Shown: piece after piece, positions 45,901 to 57,094 of the stretch
How positions within the stretch are numbered: position 1 is the stretch's first letter
How the letters are laid out: each line of letters opens with the position of its first letter
Origin: Posidonia oceanica
Lineage: Eukaryota; Streptophyta; Magnoliopsida; Alismatales; Posidoniaceae
Length of the DNA: 64,000 nt
Direction of reading: 5' to 3'
Assembly: GCA_037176725.1 (NCBI GenBank)
Contig: JAZBRS010000029.1
Location: forward strand, 119,817,001-119,881,000
Made by a program: the position numbers and the translations under genes
Notes under the pieces: model-generated
Told to the model about the DNA's origin: nothing
Database searches by the model: none
The model's input: the letters and a program-made list of their open reading frames with translations, nothing else

Positions 45901-48900
45901 TGGATTCTTAGCATTGGATACAGGATACCACTCTACCGATGAATTTTAATTATAATTAGTGATGCAATAGTGTTGCTACATGATAGAACTTGCTGTGGGA
46001 AGAATTATAAAAATTGTAATTGAATTTACAAACTTTTATAGTGATTAAATGGATTATTTGAGTTCTCAGGTAGCACTGTTCACTATGTATATACATGGAT
46101 TGTTTTAATGATATCTTAAGATTTTCATATCGGATTTAGGTATTTTAGTAGGCATTAGAAAAGTAATTTTGAGACCTTTAAAATAATATATAGCATGCAT
46201 TTTTACTGAGTTGAATTGAGTCCAAAAGTGTGGATTTTCAATGGCATTCTTAGTAGATTGTGGTGACATTGTTCACTATATGGACTTGCCATCTTTGTTT
46301 GTCGATATTTCGAGATGTAGATATCAGATTCCTGTGATTTCCTTTGCAAATAATAGAGGACTTCATTATCTTCATTTTGGTATATAGTTCGCATTTTTTT
46401 GGTTTGTATGGTGGGATTTGTGGCTAGTTACGGGGTGGCAGTTTTTACTACCCTGTTTGTTTGTAATGCCTGGGCCATATGTTGGTAGCATGGGTTCCCT
46501 ACACGGTTGGGCCGCGTGATTTTGCAGTCTAGTAGACTGCAGCCGATGCTTTTATGGTTTTGTAAGGTGTTTCGTGTGGAGTTTTGTGTGGTATTGTGAG
46601 TTCATTTTGAAATGGCTTTCGAAATGATTTTCAAATAAGGATTTGGAAAGAAATGTATAAGTTTTGCAAAAAATTTTGAAAAAAGATTTTCCGTGGTTTT
46701 CGAAGAACTAAAGGGGCTATAGGATTGTACTGACGGACCAAGAACGATTGATACCTTTGGAACATCCGAGGTTGAGGCTCTATGGTTTTGAATGATCAAG
46801 AGGTCGAAGCATCTGTCCGAAGGTCTGAGTGGTTTTCTGTGGTTTTCAAGGAACCAAGAGGATCGTAAGATCGTATTGACGAACCAGGAATAGTTGATAT
46901 CTCTAGAGGGTCATGTGCAAGTCCGAAGTTGAGATTCTGTGATCATAGAGGACCAAAGGCGACCTTGAGTGAAAATCTACGGACCACAAAATCAAAGGTG
47001 AGGTCAAAACCAAGAAGTTGAACAGTCTAGCCAACAACTGACAAACCAGGGACTGAAGTCTTAAGGAATTGTACCGACGGGACCAGAAAGTAAAAAAATC
47101 CTCTGAGTAGTCAAGTGCAATAGTCCCAAGGACACCAAGAGGGCGGACACTGTGCATGTGGTCCTTGTGTGGATACATTAAAGGTTCTTAGAGTATGAAC
47201 CTGAGACAAAGGAGTCCCTGCATAGGATGGCTTGTCCATCGCAGTACAGTACGCCTTGGCGACTACTTGTGGCTAATGTCGGTCACTTGGGCCTGAATGA
47301 CACGACAAGTTTTCGAACTGTGTGTGTGTAGTTTGTGATTGAGGTTTTTTTTGAATTCCTAATTGAGAATTTCAAGCTCTTGTTTAGAGGAAACCTTGCT
47401 TCTTGAGTATGTATAAATAGATTTCAAATATGCATGTGATTTTGGATTTGAAAAAGAGAAAATAATTTTGAAAAACATATTTAAAAGATTTATACTTGTT
47501 GACAATAGTGGATTGCCTTACTGTAGTTTTGTAGCATCGAGATAAAATACATGTTTTCGTGGTTTTCTGACATCAATATTTGGAATGCCTATTTTGGTTG
47601 AGTTGAATTGGTGGCAGATCTCAGAGTTTAATGGTTTGAGATGGTTTCCTAGATGCACGTCACTTTGAGTGAGTACATTGTGTTTTTCAGTGATTTAGGA
47701 TTCTAGTGCACTTGGGTTTCATTGCGAGAACCCATGTGCTAGTTTTTAGTGGTTTTGGTTCGCAATGAGTTAATGCATGATTTTGTGATTTTCCGTTGGT
47801 GTGTTTGAGTTTTCCATGGTCGTGTTCCTATTAGAATTCACAAGATTGTTAAGGTTTTGGTTTGATTTTGGGACAATTGTGCGCCCATGTGTCAGTTGGA
47901 CAGGGCTACAACCCTGTGTCGTGCATTTGGAACGCACGTGCACCATGCATTAGGCCACGCATTCCTGGTGCATGTTTTCGGGTTTCCAATGCAGTAGTAG
48001 CTGCAGTTCGTGTTTTGAGTATGGTCTGTGTTTGGTATTTTTTCCGATTTTGGTTTTGCAGAGTATGTGTTGAATGACCCTTTTGATGGTCATTCATGTG
48101 TGCTTATTTTTTGTATTTTACAGGTGCAGATTGGTAGACAGCTATCCAACTTATTAGTGCATATAGAGAGGAGTCATTCAACTACATATCAAGAATTTTG
48201 GATAGATCTCTATTCTAGATCTATTTATGTTAAGTAAGCATTCTAACTTCAGGCCGTTTTTTGTATAAGTGCCTACAAGAAAGAATCAATGTAAGTGCAA
48301 AAACAACGGTTGCAATTTTAACATCTGCCCCCCCACCCCTGCGATTTGCATCGCGGTACATGGAGGAGGTGGGCAACGTGGTACAAGGGAGGTTGCTGGC
48401 ACATAGGGGAACCCAGAGGAGGCGAGGGAGCGACAGCGGCGGCGGCGGACAGCGCAGTACACGGGGGAGGCAGCGGTACACGGGGCAACGACGAGGAAGA
48501 GGATGGAGGCGCCAGAGGAGGAAGAGTGCATAGGGAGGGGCGGGAAGGTGATGACGGCGACAGCAAGAGGAGGGAGGAGGCTAAGGAAGGTCGACGACGG
48601 TGACGGTAGTGGGAGGGAGGGGAGGTGGCGGCGGTAGCGAGAGGAGGGAGGGGAGGCGGAGGCGACAGTGGGAGGAGTTGCGAACACAACAGGCGGGAGG
48701 AGGGAGGAGGCTGGGGGAGGTCAGCGACCGACAACGGGAGGAGGGAGGGGAGGCAATGGCGGTGACAGAGAGAAAGGGAGGATCGTACAGGGCAGAAAAA
48801 AAGGAAAAATGAGAGTATTGGTTTAATCGTGACCGTTAAAGAATATGGATGGCACGAATTTTATGTACCTACAAGTATCTCCCTGTAAGCACCTACAGAC

Positions 48901-50412
48901 GCCTTTTTGTGTTCGAAATTATTGTATTTGGATTTAAATTCAATATTGATATTTGATTGTTGATAATAAAAAGATGTGTGGCTAGGTTAAGTGTGACAAC
49001 TGGAGTCGTTATAGAAAGGCCTAAAGTCACTTACATCCATAGTCCTGTCTTTCTTGGTAGAGTGATAAAGGTAGCGTTGGTTACTCCAATTTCACCCCTA
49101 TTTGAATGTAAATCATGGATCATGCACATCTCAATCCACCCTCGAGACATTTTTGAGCCTCACATTTTCCAACCCCACTCTCGAATGGGAGCGTGATACC
49201 ATGTACTTGGCAAAAACGCTACCCAGCCCCTCCCTGATTTCTAATTTTGTTGTCTTTAGCACACCCTCAACCACAATAAAACCCAAATGATTCATCCTTC
49301 TTCGATCATTTGCCATACAATGGAAGAATTTTGAATTTCAATCTCCCCCTTTGAGCCATAATGCTCTCAACCATTGCCTCCAAGCAATCTCATCCCCCCT
49401 CCGGCATTCTTCCAATCTCTATTTTAGTCTCGCCCTTGCACTTCTATCCTCAACTTACAATCCACTCTCCTTCTCATTTAGGGCCCCAACTAAGGATTGC
49501 AATTTCTTGACTTGAACCTCCACCCTACACACTTCCTCTCGTGCCCAGGACTTCAAGTGCTCCTTGATCCATTTTAGCTTTGTGCACAATCGCTTTGTCA
49601 AGCCCCAACTGCTTTTGAACTCAAATCTCCCCCTATCGCCAGCTTGGATCCACCAACCCTGGAGGAGACCATCAAAGGCTTCCATTTCAAGCTACCACCA
49701 CTCAAAACGAAATGGGCACGGACCCAATCAACATCCTCAATTCAGGACAATAGGAGAGGAAGATGGTAAGAAGTAGGACGACAAAGACAAGACACACGAG
49801 TATCTAACCACAAACCGCAGTCAACATCCTCGCCTGACCCTTCCTCTCCCTACACTGCTCATCTCTCCCCTAGTCTATAGGGTCACTATCTTGGCCTAAG
49901 TCTGAAGTCCATGCTAAACTTTACACTTATAACTGTATAACAATCTGAATCTAGAAACTATAATATTTTGCCTATTAGCTTTCTGAGGTGGTCCTTGGTC
50001 AATTTCCATTTGATGTTTCAGAATAAGCAGCTATGTTGATGCAGTTAGAATGTGAATTACGGGTTGCAGTTAGAATGTAATTACAGGTTGATAGCATGAG
50101 TAGATGCCAATAAGGGAAGAGATTGAGGCTTGATGGAGAGTATTTCTCTTCCAATGTATATCAAGGTGCAGGAAAACAACTTCACAGGTTTGACCATGTT
50201 ATTTTTAAAGATAAATATATATAAAGATTGATAAAGGCAGCAGCTAGAGATGAAGATTTGTTGTAAGCGAATATCAAGTGCCAAATTATAAAATGCACGT
50301 TTTTTGGAAAGAAGGTAAATAACTGACATGAAATTTAGTCAAAATAAATACATGGCTTACCTTATAGGGCAGTTTAAGGAAATTCTTGATGGGCCTTCAA
50401 TTATCTCGGTAT
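27265..50412 (-). CDS. PIAL2: E4 SUMO-protein ligase PIAL1/2-like, 3' part of the gene (five exons seen)
   Basis: Plant PIAL proteins are nuclear SP-RING ligases that extend SUMO chains and act in stress responses and transcriptional silencing. The joined exons 50412-50361, 29248-29197, 29122-29006, 28926-28090 and 27990-27265 read without a stop. They cover the SP-RING (IEGPSRISLNCPIS, then KRIKTPVKG, CKHHQC, SWRCPHCNQSVNY, IRIDQNMVK), then DVSVVIISADGTW and a long Ser/Gln-rich tail ending with NWRPTGRMRGSL. All splice phases agree. The zinc ligands C, C-H, C and C-x2-C are present. The N-terminal half (armadillo-like part) should lie at higher coordinates and was not recognised, apart from a possible 28-base exon. 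The gene converges on the WRKY. The first intron shown here is 21.1 kb. Confidence 0.88.
28090..28926 (-). CDS. PIAL2: PIAL exon: post-RING region
   Basis: An 837-base exon starting ILAEAGEDVSVVIISADG after acceptor ATCCAG and ending ...AQHHSIMQ before GTAATTGC. It contains an acidic segment ISIMDLTAEEDCENDT, a candidate SUMO-interacting motif of the type known in PIAL proteins, then low-complexity Gln/Ser-rich sequence. Confidence 0.92.
29006..29122 (-). CDS. PIAL2: PIAL exon: end of SP-RING
   Basis: A 117-base, phase-0 exon of 39 codons from CFDFSTYMEMN to RIDQNMVK, including WRCPHC. The acceptor is TTTTGTAG. The donor is AAG|GCAAGC, a GC instead of GT splice site. Using the nearby GT would remove the conserved Val-Lys. 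Confidence 0.92.
29197..29248 (-). CDS. PIAL2: PIAL exon: middle of SP-RING
   Basis: A 52-base exon coding for (S)LKRIKTPVKGHLCKHHQ, with acceptor ...CTACAG and donor CAG|GTGAGA. Carries the central Cys and His zinc ligands. Confidence 0.92.
31202..31366 (+). repeat. 5' LTR of copia copy 1
   Basis: Starts TGTTAG, ends ATCACA, directly before the primer site. A TATATATATA box is near 31305. Confidence 0.88.
35695..35851 (+). repeat. 3' LTR of copia copy 1
   Basis: About 90% identical to the 5' LTR by eye. Its last bases are CAAA rather than CACA, a decayed end. Confidence 0.85.
39068..39722 (+). repeat. 5' LTR of the gypsy element with a 23-bp tandem repeat
   Basis: Aligns with 43871-44559 through shared blocks such as GTAGCTTGGTGGTCAAAG, CCATCAAGCCACA and CATCGGAGGGGATAC. 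It contains four full 23-bp units (ATTGGCGATCGGCCTACTAAAGC and variants) plus a partial one at 39180-39286. Confidence 0.78.
39723..40770 (+). pseudogene. Ty3/gypsy gag remnant
   Basis: The region coding KFEDLSHAFSAHFVGKRRR and SYVQRFNAALTDIPKPKEG matches the Retrotrans_gag core found in Tat-type gypsy elements. It is followed by TLTEALERVEKYI and a Cys/His block YCDLHRDTGHTTEECRQLK (40697-40756). Stops occur at 39961, 40051 and 40321. Confidence 0.82.
41060..41480 (+). pseudogene. Ty3/gypsy protease remnant
   Basis: The plus strand encodes RRVLVDSESSFDILFWKSF, the retropepsin active-site region (usually VDGGSSADIL in this lineage), then LKPMLSQLVGF, GDKRATTTTEFVVV and LNKLQVVASTYFLCLKFPT. 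Stops near 41229 and 41350 break it. Confidence 0.78.
41905..43490 (+). repeat. Tandem array of about 32 units of 49-50 bp in the gypsy element
   Basis: Units follow GAGAGCTACGGCTCGGAAGA, then CCCCC and a variable half. Two unit types, one with AGCAGAAGTCCTCGGTCGG and one with AGCAGAGCAGACCTCGG, mostly alternate, giving a higher-order period near 99 bp. The array takes the place where pol is expected. Because the period is not a multiple of three, open frames in it are not a repeat protein. Confidence 0.9.
43871..44559 (+). repeat. 3' LTR of the gypsy element with a 23-bp tandem repeat
   Basis: Same structure as the 5' LTR but with three full 23-bp units plus a partial one (43989-44069), and an extra short duplication around 44223-44262 (AGTGTAACTCTCAAG twice). 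The two LTRs differ widely, indicating an old insertion. Confidence 0.78.
44778..49009 (+). mobile_element. Tekay/Del-like gypsy solo LTR (4.2 kb), nested in LINE B
   Basis: Starts TGTAACATTGGCG. TATAG flanks it at 44773-44777 and 49010-49014, and joining the flanks gives back LINE reverse transcriptase sequence. No gag or pol motifs occur inside. A promoter-like GAGTATATAAGG at 45341-45352 is followed by a purine-rich leader, and the motif CGCCTTGGCGACTACTTGTGGC near 47250 resembles long Tekay/Del LTRs. The right end may instead be at 48998 (GTGACA), leaving 11 unexplained bases. A GC-rich, purine-biased insert-like segment at about 48251-48912 lies inside. Confidence 0.6.
45341..45352 (+). 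promoter_or_regulatory. TATA box of the Tekay-like LTR
   Basis: TATATAA within GAGTATATAAGG, followed about 30 bases later by a purine-rich stretch. This is the layout of an LTR U3/R boundary. Confidence 0.45.
50361..50412 (-). CDS. PIAL2: PIAL exon: start of SP-RING
   Basis: A 52-base exon coding for (D)TEIIEGPSRISLNCPI(S). Acceptor ...GGTAG at 50413-50414, donor AG|GTAAGCC at 50360. It ends with two bases of a serine codon that the next exon, 21 kb away, completes. The peptide is the highly conserved lead into the SP-RING of PIAL proteins. Confidence 0.88.
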
Positions 50413-51236
50413 CTACCATCAGAATAATACAAACATCTATTACTCTCTTTTTTAACTTCTGATATAATTTTAACAATAAGCAAAGGAAAGCTTCGCAATG
50501 AATAAGTAAAATCCATAACAAGCAATAGTTGGTTTTGCACTGAAGATAAAATTAAACTGACAAGTTCCTGAAAATTGTCGTTATATAGATTTTTGGAGAA
50601 TATCAAAGGATAATCATAAACTACACCTGAATCTCAATCAACAAAACCCAGAACTTAAGCTAAATTTACTTAAATAGAAAATATGAATAAGTCAAAATTT
50701 TGTCTGCTCTTTTCTCCATCTCTTATAAACTTTGGTTCAAAAAGGTAGACTGACATAATTAGAATGCAAACATAATCAACATAGACAACATTTTAACCCA
50801 AAAAACATAATGCTATTACCTTAAAGGGACAAGATTTCTGGTACTGCATATCATTACATTAACATAACAGCATGAGCACTAAAATCATCGAAACATAATC
50901 AGAGATTGCAATAAACAATCAAGACATTGTGTCCTATTTATCACTGTTGTAATCCTAGACACAAGTAGGAGGTGAATGTTACTCCAATAAAAACTAGTTA
51001 GCGGGTTGACTAACCTACCACTAAGGTGAGTGTTGTTCCTTGACTCTGAAAGAGTCCAAACCAAGAGAAAAGGAAAGCAAGTTTGGTCTGTGACGTTGTT
51101 GTAATATAGCAACTATTTATGAACATGAATCCACATGAGTTTGTCTGTTGTAGACTTGCTATTGTATCTATGCATGAATAGCATCACAACAAGTTGAAGA
51201 ACTCCCTTTCCGAGCAAGTATATATTAGTGTGACAC
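50413..51236. other. PIAL intron sequence upstream of the SP-RING exon
   Basis: AT-rich. One small GT/AG-bounded stretch near 50822-50845 was tested as an exon and breaks the frame. Nothing else was identified. Confidence 0.5.
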
Positions 51237-51264
51237 CTAAATTCAGAAAGTCCTCCAGAAGGAT
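51237..51264 (-). CDS. PIAL2: Possible further PIAL exon (28 bases)
   Basis: The minus strand has acceptor AACCGCAG, a 28-base open stretch coding ILLEDFLNL, and donor AG|GTGTCA. Its last base joins the AT of the next exon to give an Asp codon, so the phase fits. The peptide faintly resembles the VLxDYLQ segment that precedes the IIEGPSR block in Arabidopsis PIAL2. Evidence is thin because the exon is so short. Confidence 0.35.
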
Positions 51265-52427
51265 CTGCGGTTACAAAAGAAAAAACCACTAACAAGCACT
51301 TCATATCTAAAAATGTTCCTTCCATTACTGTTAAAATAATGTCGTGAACATTAAGTGAATAATTGGGAGGATAACAAAAAGGAGAAACACTAAATACTCA
51401 AAATGACTATAATATAATATCACTTTATGACAAGTCCGCTGCCTATAAAGTCGTTTTACATGAACTTGCGATCACCTAAATCACTGTACTTTATGTTAGT
51501 TTCACTGAAATACATATCAAGACAGGAGAGGTTCTATAAGTGAGTACCTCGCATTTCTTATTGCACGGAATTTTATTCAGAATCAATTTATAGGGGTAAC
51601 ATATCTACTTTGAGGCTTCCTTAATTATAAGCAAGGTTTCAAAAATCTACATGTGTCTACAACCTTTCGCCGACACGTGTCGGATTTTCAAAATACAGAA
51701 ACGACATTCAATGGTAATTCCAAGGATACCAAACTTTGGTTGATAATTCTCAGGTGATATTTTGATGAATGTCAGTGCAATTTTGTCCACGTTGAACTAG
51801 ACACCTAACTTTCTACACGTGATTGCACCCATGTCGACTGACATGGTCATTTTTTGTACCGATATGCCCGTCTCTGTTTTTTCTTCTTTCAAGTGCTACT
51901 GCTCGGTGGTTGCTGCTGTTGTTCCTGCTGTTGCTCCCTGCATTTTGTTTTTGCTTGGCTAAGGCTTGCAACTGCTTGGAGATCAATTTCTCTCATCCCT
52001 TCAAGCTTCAACTCCTTAAACTCTCCTCTCAAGTCTCATCTCTCTCAAGCATAGTTCCAACCAGTTCCAAGTATGTTGGTTGCTTGGATTTGGAGAAACA
52101 AAGAACCGGTGCATCATTTCTTTCAAAGTCCAACTCTCATCTCAAAATATAATGTAAAACTACAAACATTATGCATAATACTTACATATTTTCACGTATT
52201 TTTATGCAGATCTTAGGTTTTTATATAGATCTAAGTTGGATCTAACTTAAAAATCATTAGATCTAACCTAATAATACTTAGATTTAACCTAATAACACTT
52301 AGATCTTGTGTTTATGATTTTGATATTACACTTTCATCATATAATTACAAAAAAATAAGTCCAAATTCTTTAAAATCAATATAAAATTATTAAAAATATT
52401 GGTTTAGATCTAATAATACTTGACATT

Positions 52428-52548
52428 TGTTGGTGGGGAAAATGAAAATTATCTTTACTGATGATAGGAGTTACACATATATAGAGACATTCAATAAATG
52501 GATATCCAATAATCCAAATAGATTAATAGCTAACTAATAAGTCTAATA
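52428..52548 (-). repeat. 3' LTR of copia copy 2
   Basis: 121 bp, starts (plus strand) TGTTGGTGGGG and ends GTCTAATA; the terminal CA/TG is mutated at the right end. Confidence 0.87.
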
Positions 52549-55500
52549 CTCTCGCTCAAGCTGGAGCATATATATCAATCATGTCCAGCTTGTTACAAAG
52601 AGAACTAAATACACCAACACCCAGTCCCTTTGTGAAAATATCTGCTAGCTGCTTTGAAAACTGAGTGTAGGAAATAAAGATAACTTCTTTCATCACCATA
52701 TCACACACATAATGACAGTCAACTTCAATATGTTTTGTGTGTTCATGGAAGATCAGATTGTTAGCAATGAAGATAGCCGTTTGATTGTCACAATGTATAG
52801 TCATGGGAACATCTACAGAAAAGATAAGCTCTATAAAAAATGACCTGAGCCACACCATCTCACACGCTGTCTATGCCATGGAGCGATACTCTATCTTAGC
52901 ACTAGATCTAGAAACAACGTTCTGTTTTTTACTTCACCAAGTAACAAGATTACCCCCAACATACGTGCAATATTCTGACGTGGATTTCCTATCTCCTCTA
53001 TCACCAACATAACATCTTAATTTGCAAGTGGCCATTTTTCCTGTAAACAAAGCCTTTCCCTGGAACATTCTTGAAGTAGGCCAGAACTCGCAGTGCTCTC
53101 TGCTAATGAACCATCCTAGGTTCATGTATAAACTGACTGAGAAATCCAATTGCATAAGAAATGTAAATCAACTTCCTAATTAGACGTCTATATTGACCAA
53201 CGTCCTCAAGAAACTCAGAAGAACTAACCCAAAAGGCAGGACTCTGATCAATAGGAGTACTCTCGGATTTACAACTCATAAGCCCAGTTTCTTGAAGTAA
53301 ATCTAATGCATACTTCCTCTGAGACAATGTCATTCTGTCCTTGACATAGGCAAACTCAATACCTAGAAAATACTTGAGCTTTCCCATATCCTTGGTAACA
53401 AAGTAAGTCTTGAGGTACCCTGTACAGTCACTACCTGTCAATAAGATATCATCAACATATACTGCTAGAATCACGCAACCTCTGGTGGTCTTCCTGTAGA
53501 AGACTGAATGATACTGCACATATCTGGAAACCACTGTCTATAACAACTTTGCTGATCTTCTCAAACCATACTCGTGGACTTTGCTTGAGACTATAAATTG
53601 CTTTCTTGAGTAAACACACACGATCCTCCTCCTAAGCAACATACCCTAGCGATTGCTCCGTAAGAACATGAACAAACAAATCTCCATATAGGAAAGTCTT
53701 CTTAATATCAAGCTGGCAAAGTTCCCATGACCGATTTATGGCAATTGACAGGAGAACTCGTATAGAATTGAGACGAGCCACGGGTAAAAAGGTCTCTACA
53801 TAGTCAACACTATATGTCAGTGTGAAGCCACGAGCAACCAAACGAACCTTATACTTGTCAACAGACTCATCTAACTTGTGCTTGATTGTGAACACCCATC
53901 TACAAGTGACTATGTTGATATCTACAGGGCACGCAACCAAGTCCTAAGTACCACAAGACACCAATGCTTTCATTTCGTCATCCATAACTGTTTTCCAATG
54001 AGAAACAAGAAGTGCTTCCTGGTAGTTCCTAGAAGTAGACTCTATGAGAATAGACAAGGCAAAACTACGAAAATAAGATGAAAGGTGGTCATAAGATACA
54101 AATGGGAGATAGGATGAGCTATGGTGGAACACTTACCCTTCTGTATAGCAATAGGTACATCAAAGTCTAAGGTAACAGACATGTTGGAGGATGGCTGAGC
54201 TTGAGGTGGCTCCTTACGGCAACGATAGACCTACAAAGGACGAGACAAATTTTGTCCCACAACAGGAGAGCTATCATTATCTGTGGTTGAATCTGCAACT
54301 GGTGGACGTAAAGGAACACAATCTCGAGGAGAATCGACAGAACCAAACTAGGGTGTGGACTAAAAAAGGTAACATCAGTAGAAATAATGTAACGACGACT
54401 ATATGGATGAAAACACCAATACCCTCTTTGAGTTCTAGAGTATCCAACAAAAACACATTTACTGGACTGAGGAGATAGTTTGTCAATACCTAGTGACAGA
54501 TCCTGAACAAAACCAACACACCCAAGCACTCTAGGAGGCAAACAAAATAACTCCTCGGGATGCAAGCACCTGAGCACCACCAAAAGGAGCGGACGGCATT
54601 CTATTAATAAGATAAGAAGCAGTAAGAGCAACATCAGACCACAAATACTTTGGGACATTCATCTGCAACATAATGATGCATGTAACATCTAGAATATGTC
54701 GATATTTACACTCAACCACACCATTCTGTTGAGATGTATGGGGACAAATGGTTTGATGAAGAACATTAAGAGTGGCACAGTAATTTTGAAGATCAGTTTG
54801 AACAAATTCAAGTGTATTATTAGTGCGAAAGATTTTTAGAGTAACAGCAAACTGATTAATTATTTCTACAAAAAATTTCTTTACTACATCAAGGACCTGA
54901 GATCTCGAAGAAGATAAACCCAAGATGCTCGTGAATAGTCATCAACAAACACAATATAATATCTATGACTAGACACAGATGATACTCTAGCAGGACCCGG
55001 ACATCACAATGAATCAACTCAAATGAACTCTAACTAGTAGCAAGACTAAGACGCCTATAAATAGCACAGTGGTGCTTACGTAACTGATATGACTCACAAA
55101 CAAAAGGATTGACAGAAACCTAAGGTAAAGCCTATTGAAGCTTACGATAAGACGAATGACCAAGCCGTCAGTGCCACAGTAAGAATGACTCTTGTGTAAA
55201 TGCAAGAGATGCTAATCCTCAAGGTATCTCATCACGAATAAGCAGGTACATACCATTTCCATGCTTACGGCCCAAACTAATCCTCTTCCCCGTCTGCAAA
55301 TCCTAAAAGACATAATGAAAAGGAAAAAAGGTAACACAATAATATAATTGCTTTGTAATGGCACTAATAGACAATAGGTTCATAGGAAAATCAAGAACAT
55401 AAAGGACTTTGTCAAGTGTAATATGAGAAGAGGCACTAACACCACCTTCCTCGGATACTGGACAGGTACACCCATCAGCAATAGAAACAGAACGAATACG

Positions 55501-57094
55501 AGACAACTGAGAAAGATGGGTAAAAAGATCTCACGTACTGACATGTGGAGGAAGTACTAGAATTGATAATCCAAGAACTGTCCCTAGAAGCTAGTAAGAC
55601 ACTAGTACCTATGGTAGAAGTATGTGATGCTGTAACAGAAGGTTGGTTGACTTGCAACTGCATAAACCAATCCTAGTCAGCTTGAGAAATGGATACTGTC
55701 TAAATAGGTTGATTCATAGGTGATGTAATGAAAAATGTCTCTGTAGTAGCATAAGCAGAAGAGATATGCAAGGGTTTGCCAAACTTTGCTCAGCACTTAT
55801 AAGATCGGTGGCCAAACTTGTCATAATGCTCACATTGGGGTCGTCCTGCCCCGTAAAACAACCCCCACGACTGCAGCCACGACCACGAGAAGAAACAACT
55901 ATCGCAGGTTGATATGGAATAGCAACTAGTGTAGCAGTAGAAATCCACAAAACTCTAGAGAAGGTAGACTGTAAATAAGGAATGGTCTCAACATCAAGAA
56001 TCTGTCCCCGTATCTGTGATCCCAACTCTGGGTTAAGACCACACATAAATGCAACAACATAGAGCTCCTCACGATACTCCCTTATCTTGGAGATATCCAC
56101 CACAAAGGGTTGATAAATCTCCAACTCATCCAGAAATGCACGCAGGGACGTGAAGTAGTCTTGTACTGAACGATCGGCCTTGCGAATAGTTAAAATCTAC
56201 TCATATATCTCAAATATCCGGAAAATATTTTTCTCATGGCCATAGGTACTCTTCAAGGTATCACCGATCTTCTTGACAAGTTTGAGCATTAGGATGCTTC
56301 TGGAAATGCTCTCATCCATACTGTTAACAACCCAAGATATAACGGCACAATCATCAACAAATCAGTCTTCAGAAGGAGCATCCTTGACATCAGGGGGATT
56401 ATGTGTCAAGTGACGAGTCTTCCTATGGACACCAAGAAACGTCTCAAAGGCTTGAGACCAAGAAACATGCAGCCTTCCTATGACGAGTCTCAAAGCAAAT
56501 AGTTCTGTCCATTGTCCATTGAGCTGGACAGACGTACAACTCAAATTTTTCACAAGTACATCTCTAAACATGGAAAAGGAGACCATAAAGTACCACAGCA
56601 ACAGCAACACGATCGGAGATAAACAATAGCAAAAAATGATATTAAAGTGTCACAGATAACTTCCCGAACATACAGTCTCGATCCAAGGCACAAGGAATAA
56701 AAACAACCTCCCGAACGCGCAGGTTCAATCTGAGGGCATCAAATAGAAGAAGAGGGACGTCAGCAACCTAGATCATGACAAAAAAAAAACTCGCCGGCAG
56801 GGCTACCAAGCTGCCAAAGATGCCGGGAAGACCCGACAGGTCGGAAAACCTATCCCTTTTTGTCCACCAGAGGTGGAGGAAGCCATGGAGGGGTTGGCCG
56901 ACGGTGGAGGAGGTCCAAGAAGGGCCTAGTGACGCCGGAGGAGAGGCTGGAAGGTGGTGGGAGGGCCGACGGAGGACTGAACCAACAGAAGACCGATAGG
57001 GAAGAAGCCTCAGGTGCCGACGGTTGCTATTGGTGGTTCGGTGGCTAGGGTTTTTCCCCTTTTTTTTTTTTAAGGAACCTTGCTTATGATACCA

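Larger units (their letters stand above)
37109..49910 (-). mobile_element. LINE B (L1 type), split by a gypsy element and a solo LTR
   Basis: A perfect 15-bp target duplication ATGCTAAACTTTACA (37094-37108 and 49911-49925) frames the complex. The 3' T-run is at 37111-37118. Minus-strand L1 ORF2 pieces lie in the right order. The endonuclease/RT linker (LLQGWW, WIKEHLKSWAREE, ALWLKGGDRNSKFFH) and the RT start (NATFITL) are at 49910-49010. GVYKIMVKCLTERLKLLM and LIGPHQSAFI are at 44776-44560. RT palm (GLRQGDHLSPLLF, YADDTLVFC) and zf-RVT are at 39067-37109. Without its insertions it is about 3.1 kb and 5'-truncated. Its target overlaps the right duplication of LINE A. Confidence 0.9.
29249..50360 (-). 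other. Giant intron inside the PIAL SP-RING (21,112 bp)
   Basis: GT donor at 50360-50359, AG acceptor at 29250-29249, phase 2, joining the halves of one serine codon. It holds LINE A with copia copy 1, and LINE B with a Ty3/gypsy element and a Tekay-like solo LTR. The unique parts are 29249-31131 and 49926-50360, about 2.3 kb together. They show no gene, only AT-rich intron sequence. Confidence 0.88.

Noticed and set aside
48251..48912. GC-rich segment as a gene or a MITE
   Set aside because: Open frames are low-complexity Gly/Arg or Pro/Ser. The ends share short words (CCTACAAG, TGTAAG) but no convincing inverted repeat or target duplication.
50822..50845. 24-base stretch bounded by AG and GT as a PIAL exon
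   Set aside because: In the phase required by the next exon it creates a stop codon.
51823..52152. 109-codon frame with a Leu/Phe-rich start resembling a signal peptide
   Set aside because: No recognisable domain; it lies in the inferred non-coding 5' part of the hAT element and its first codons are probably chance.
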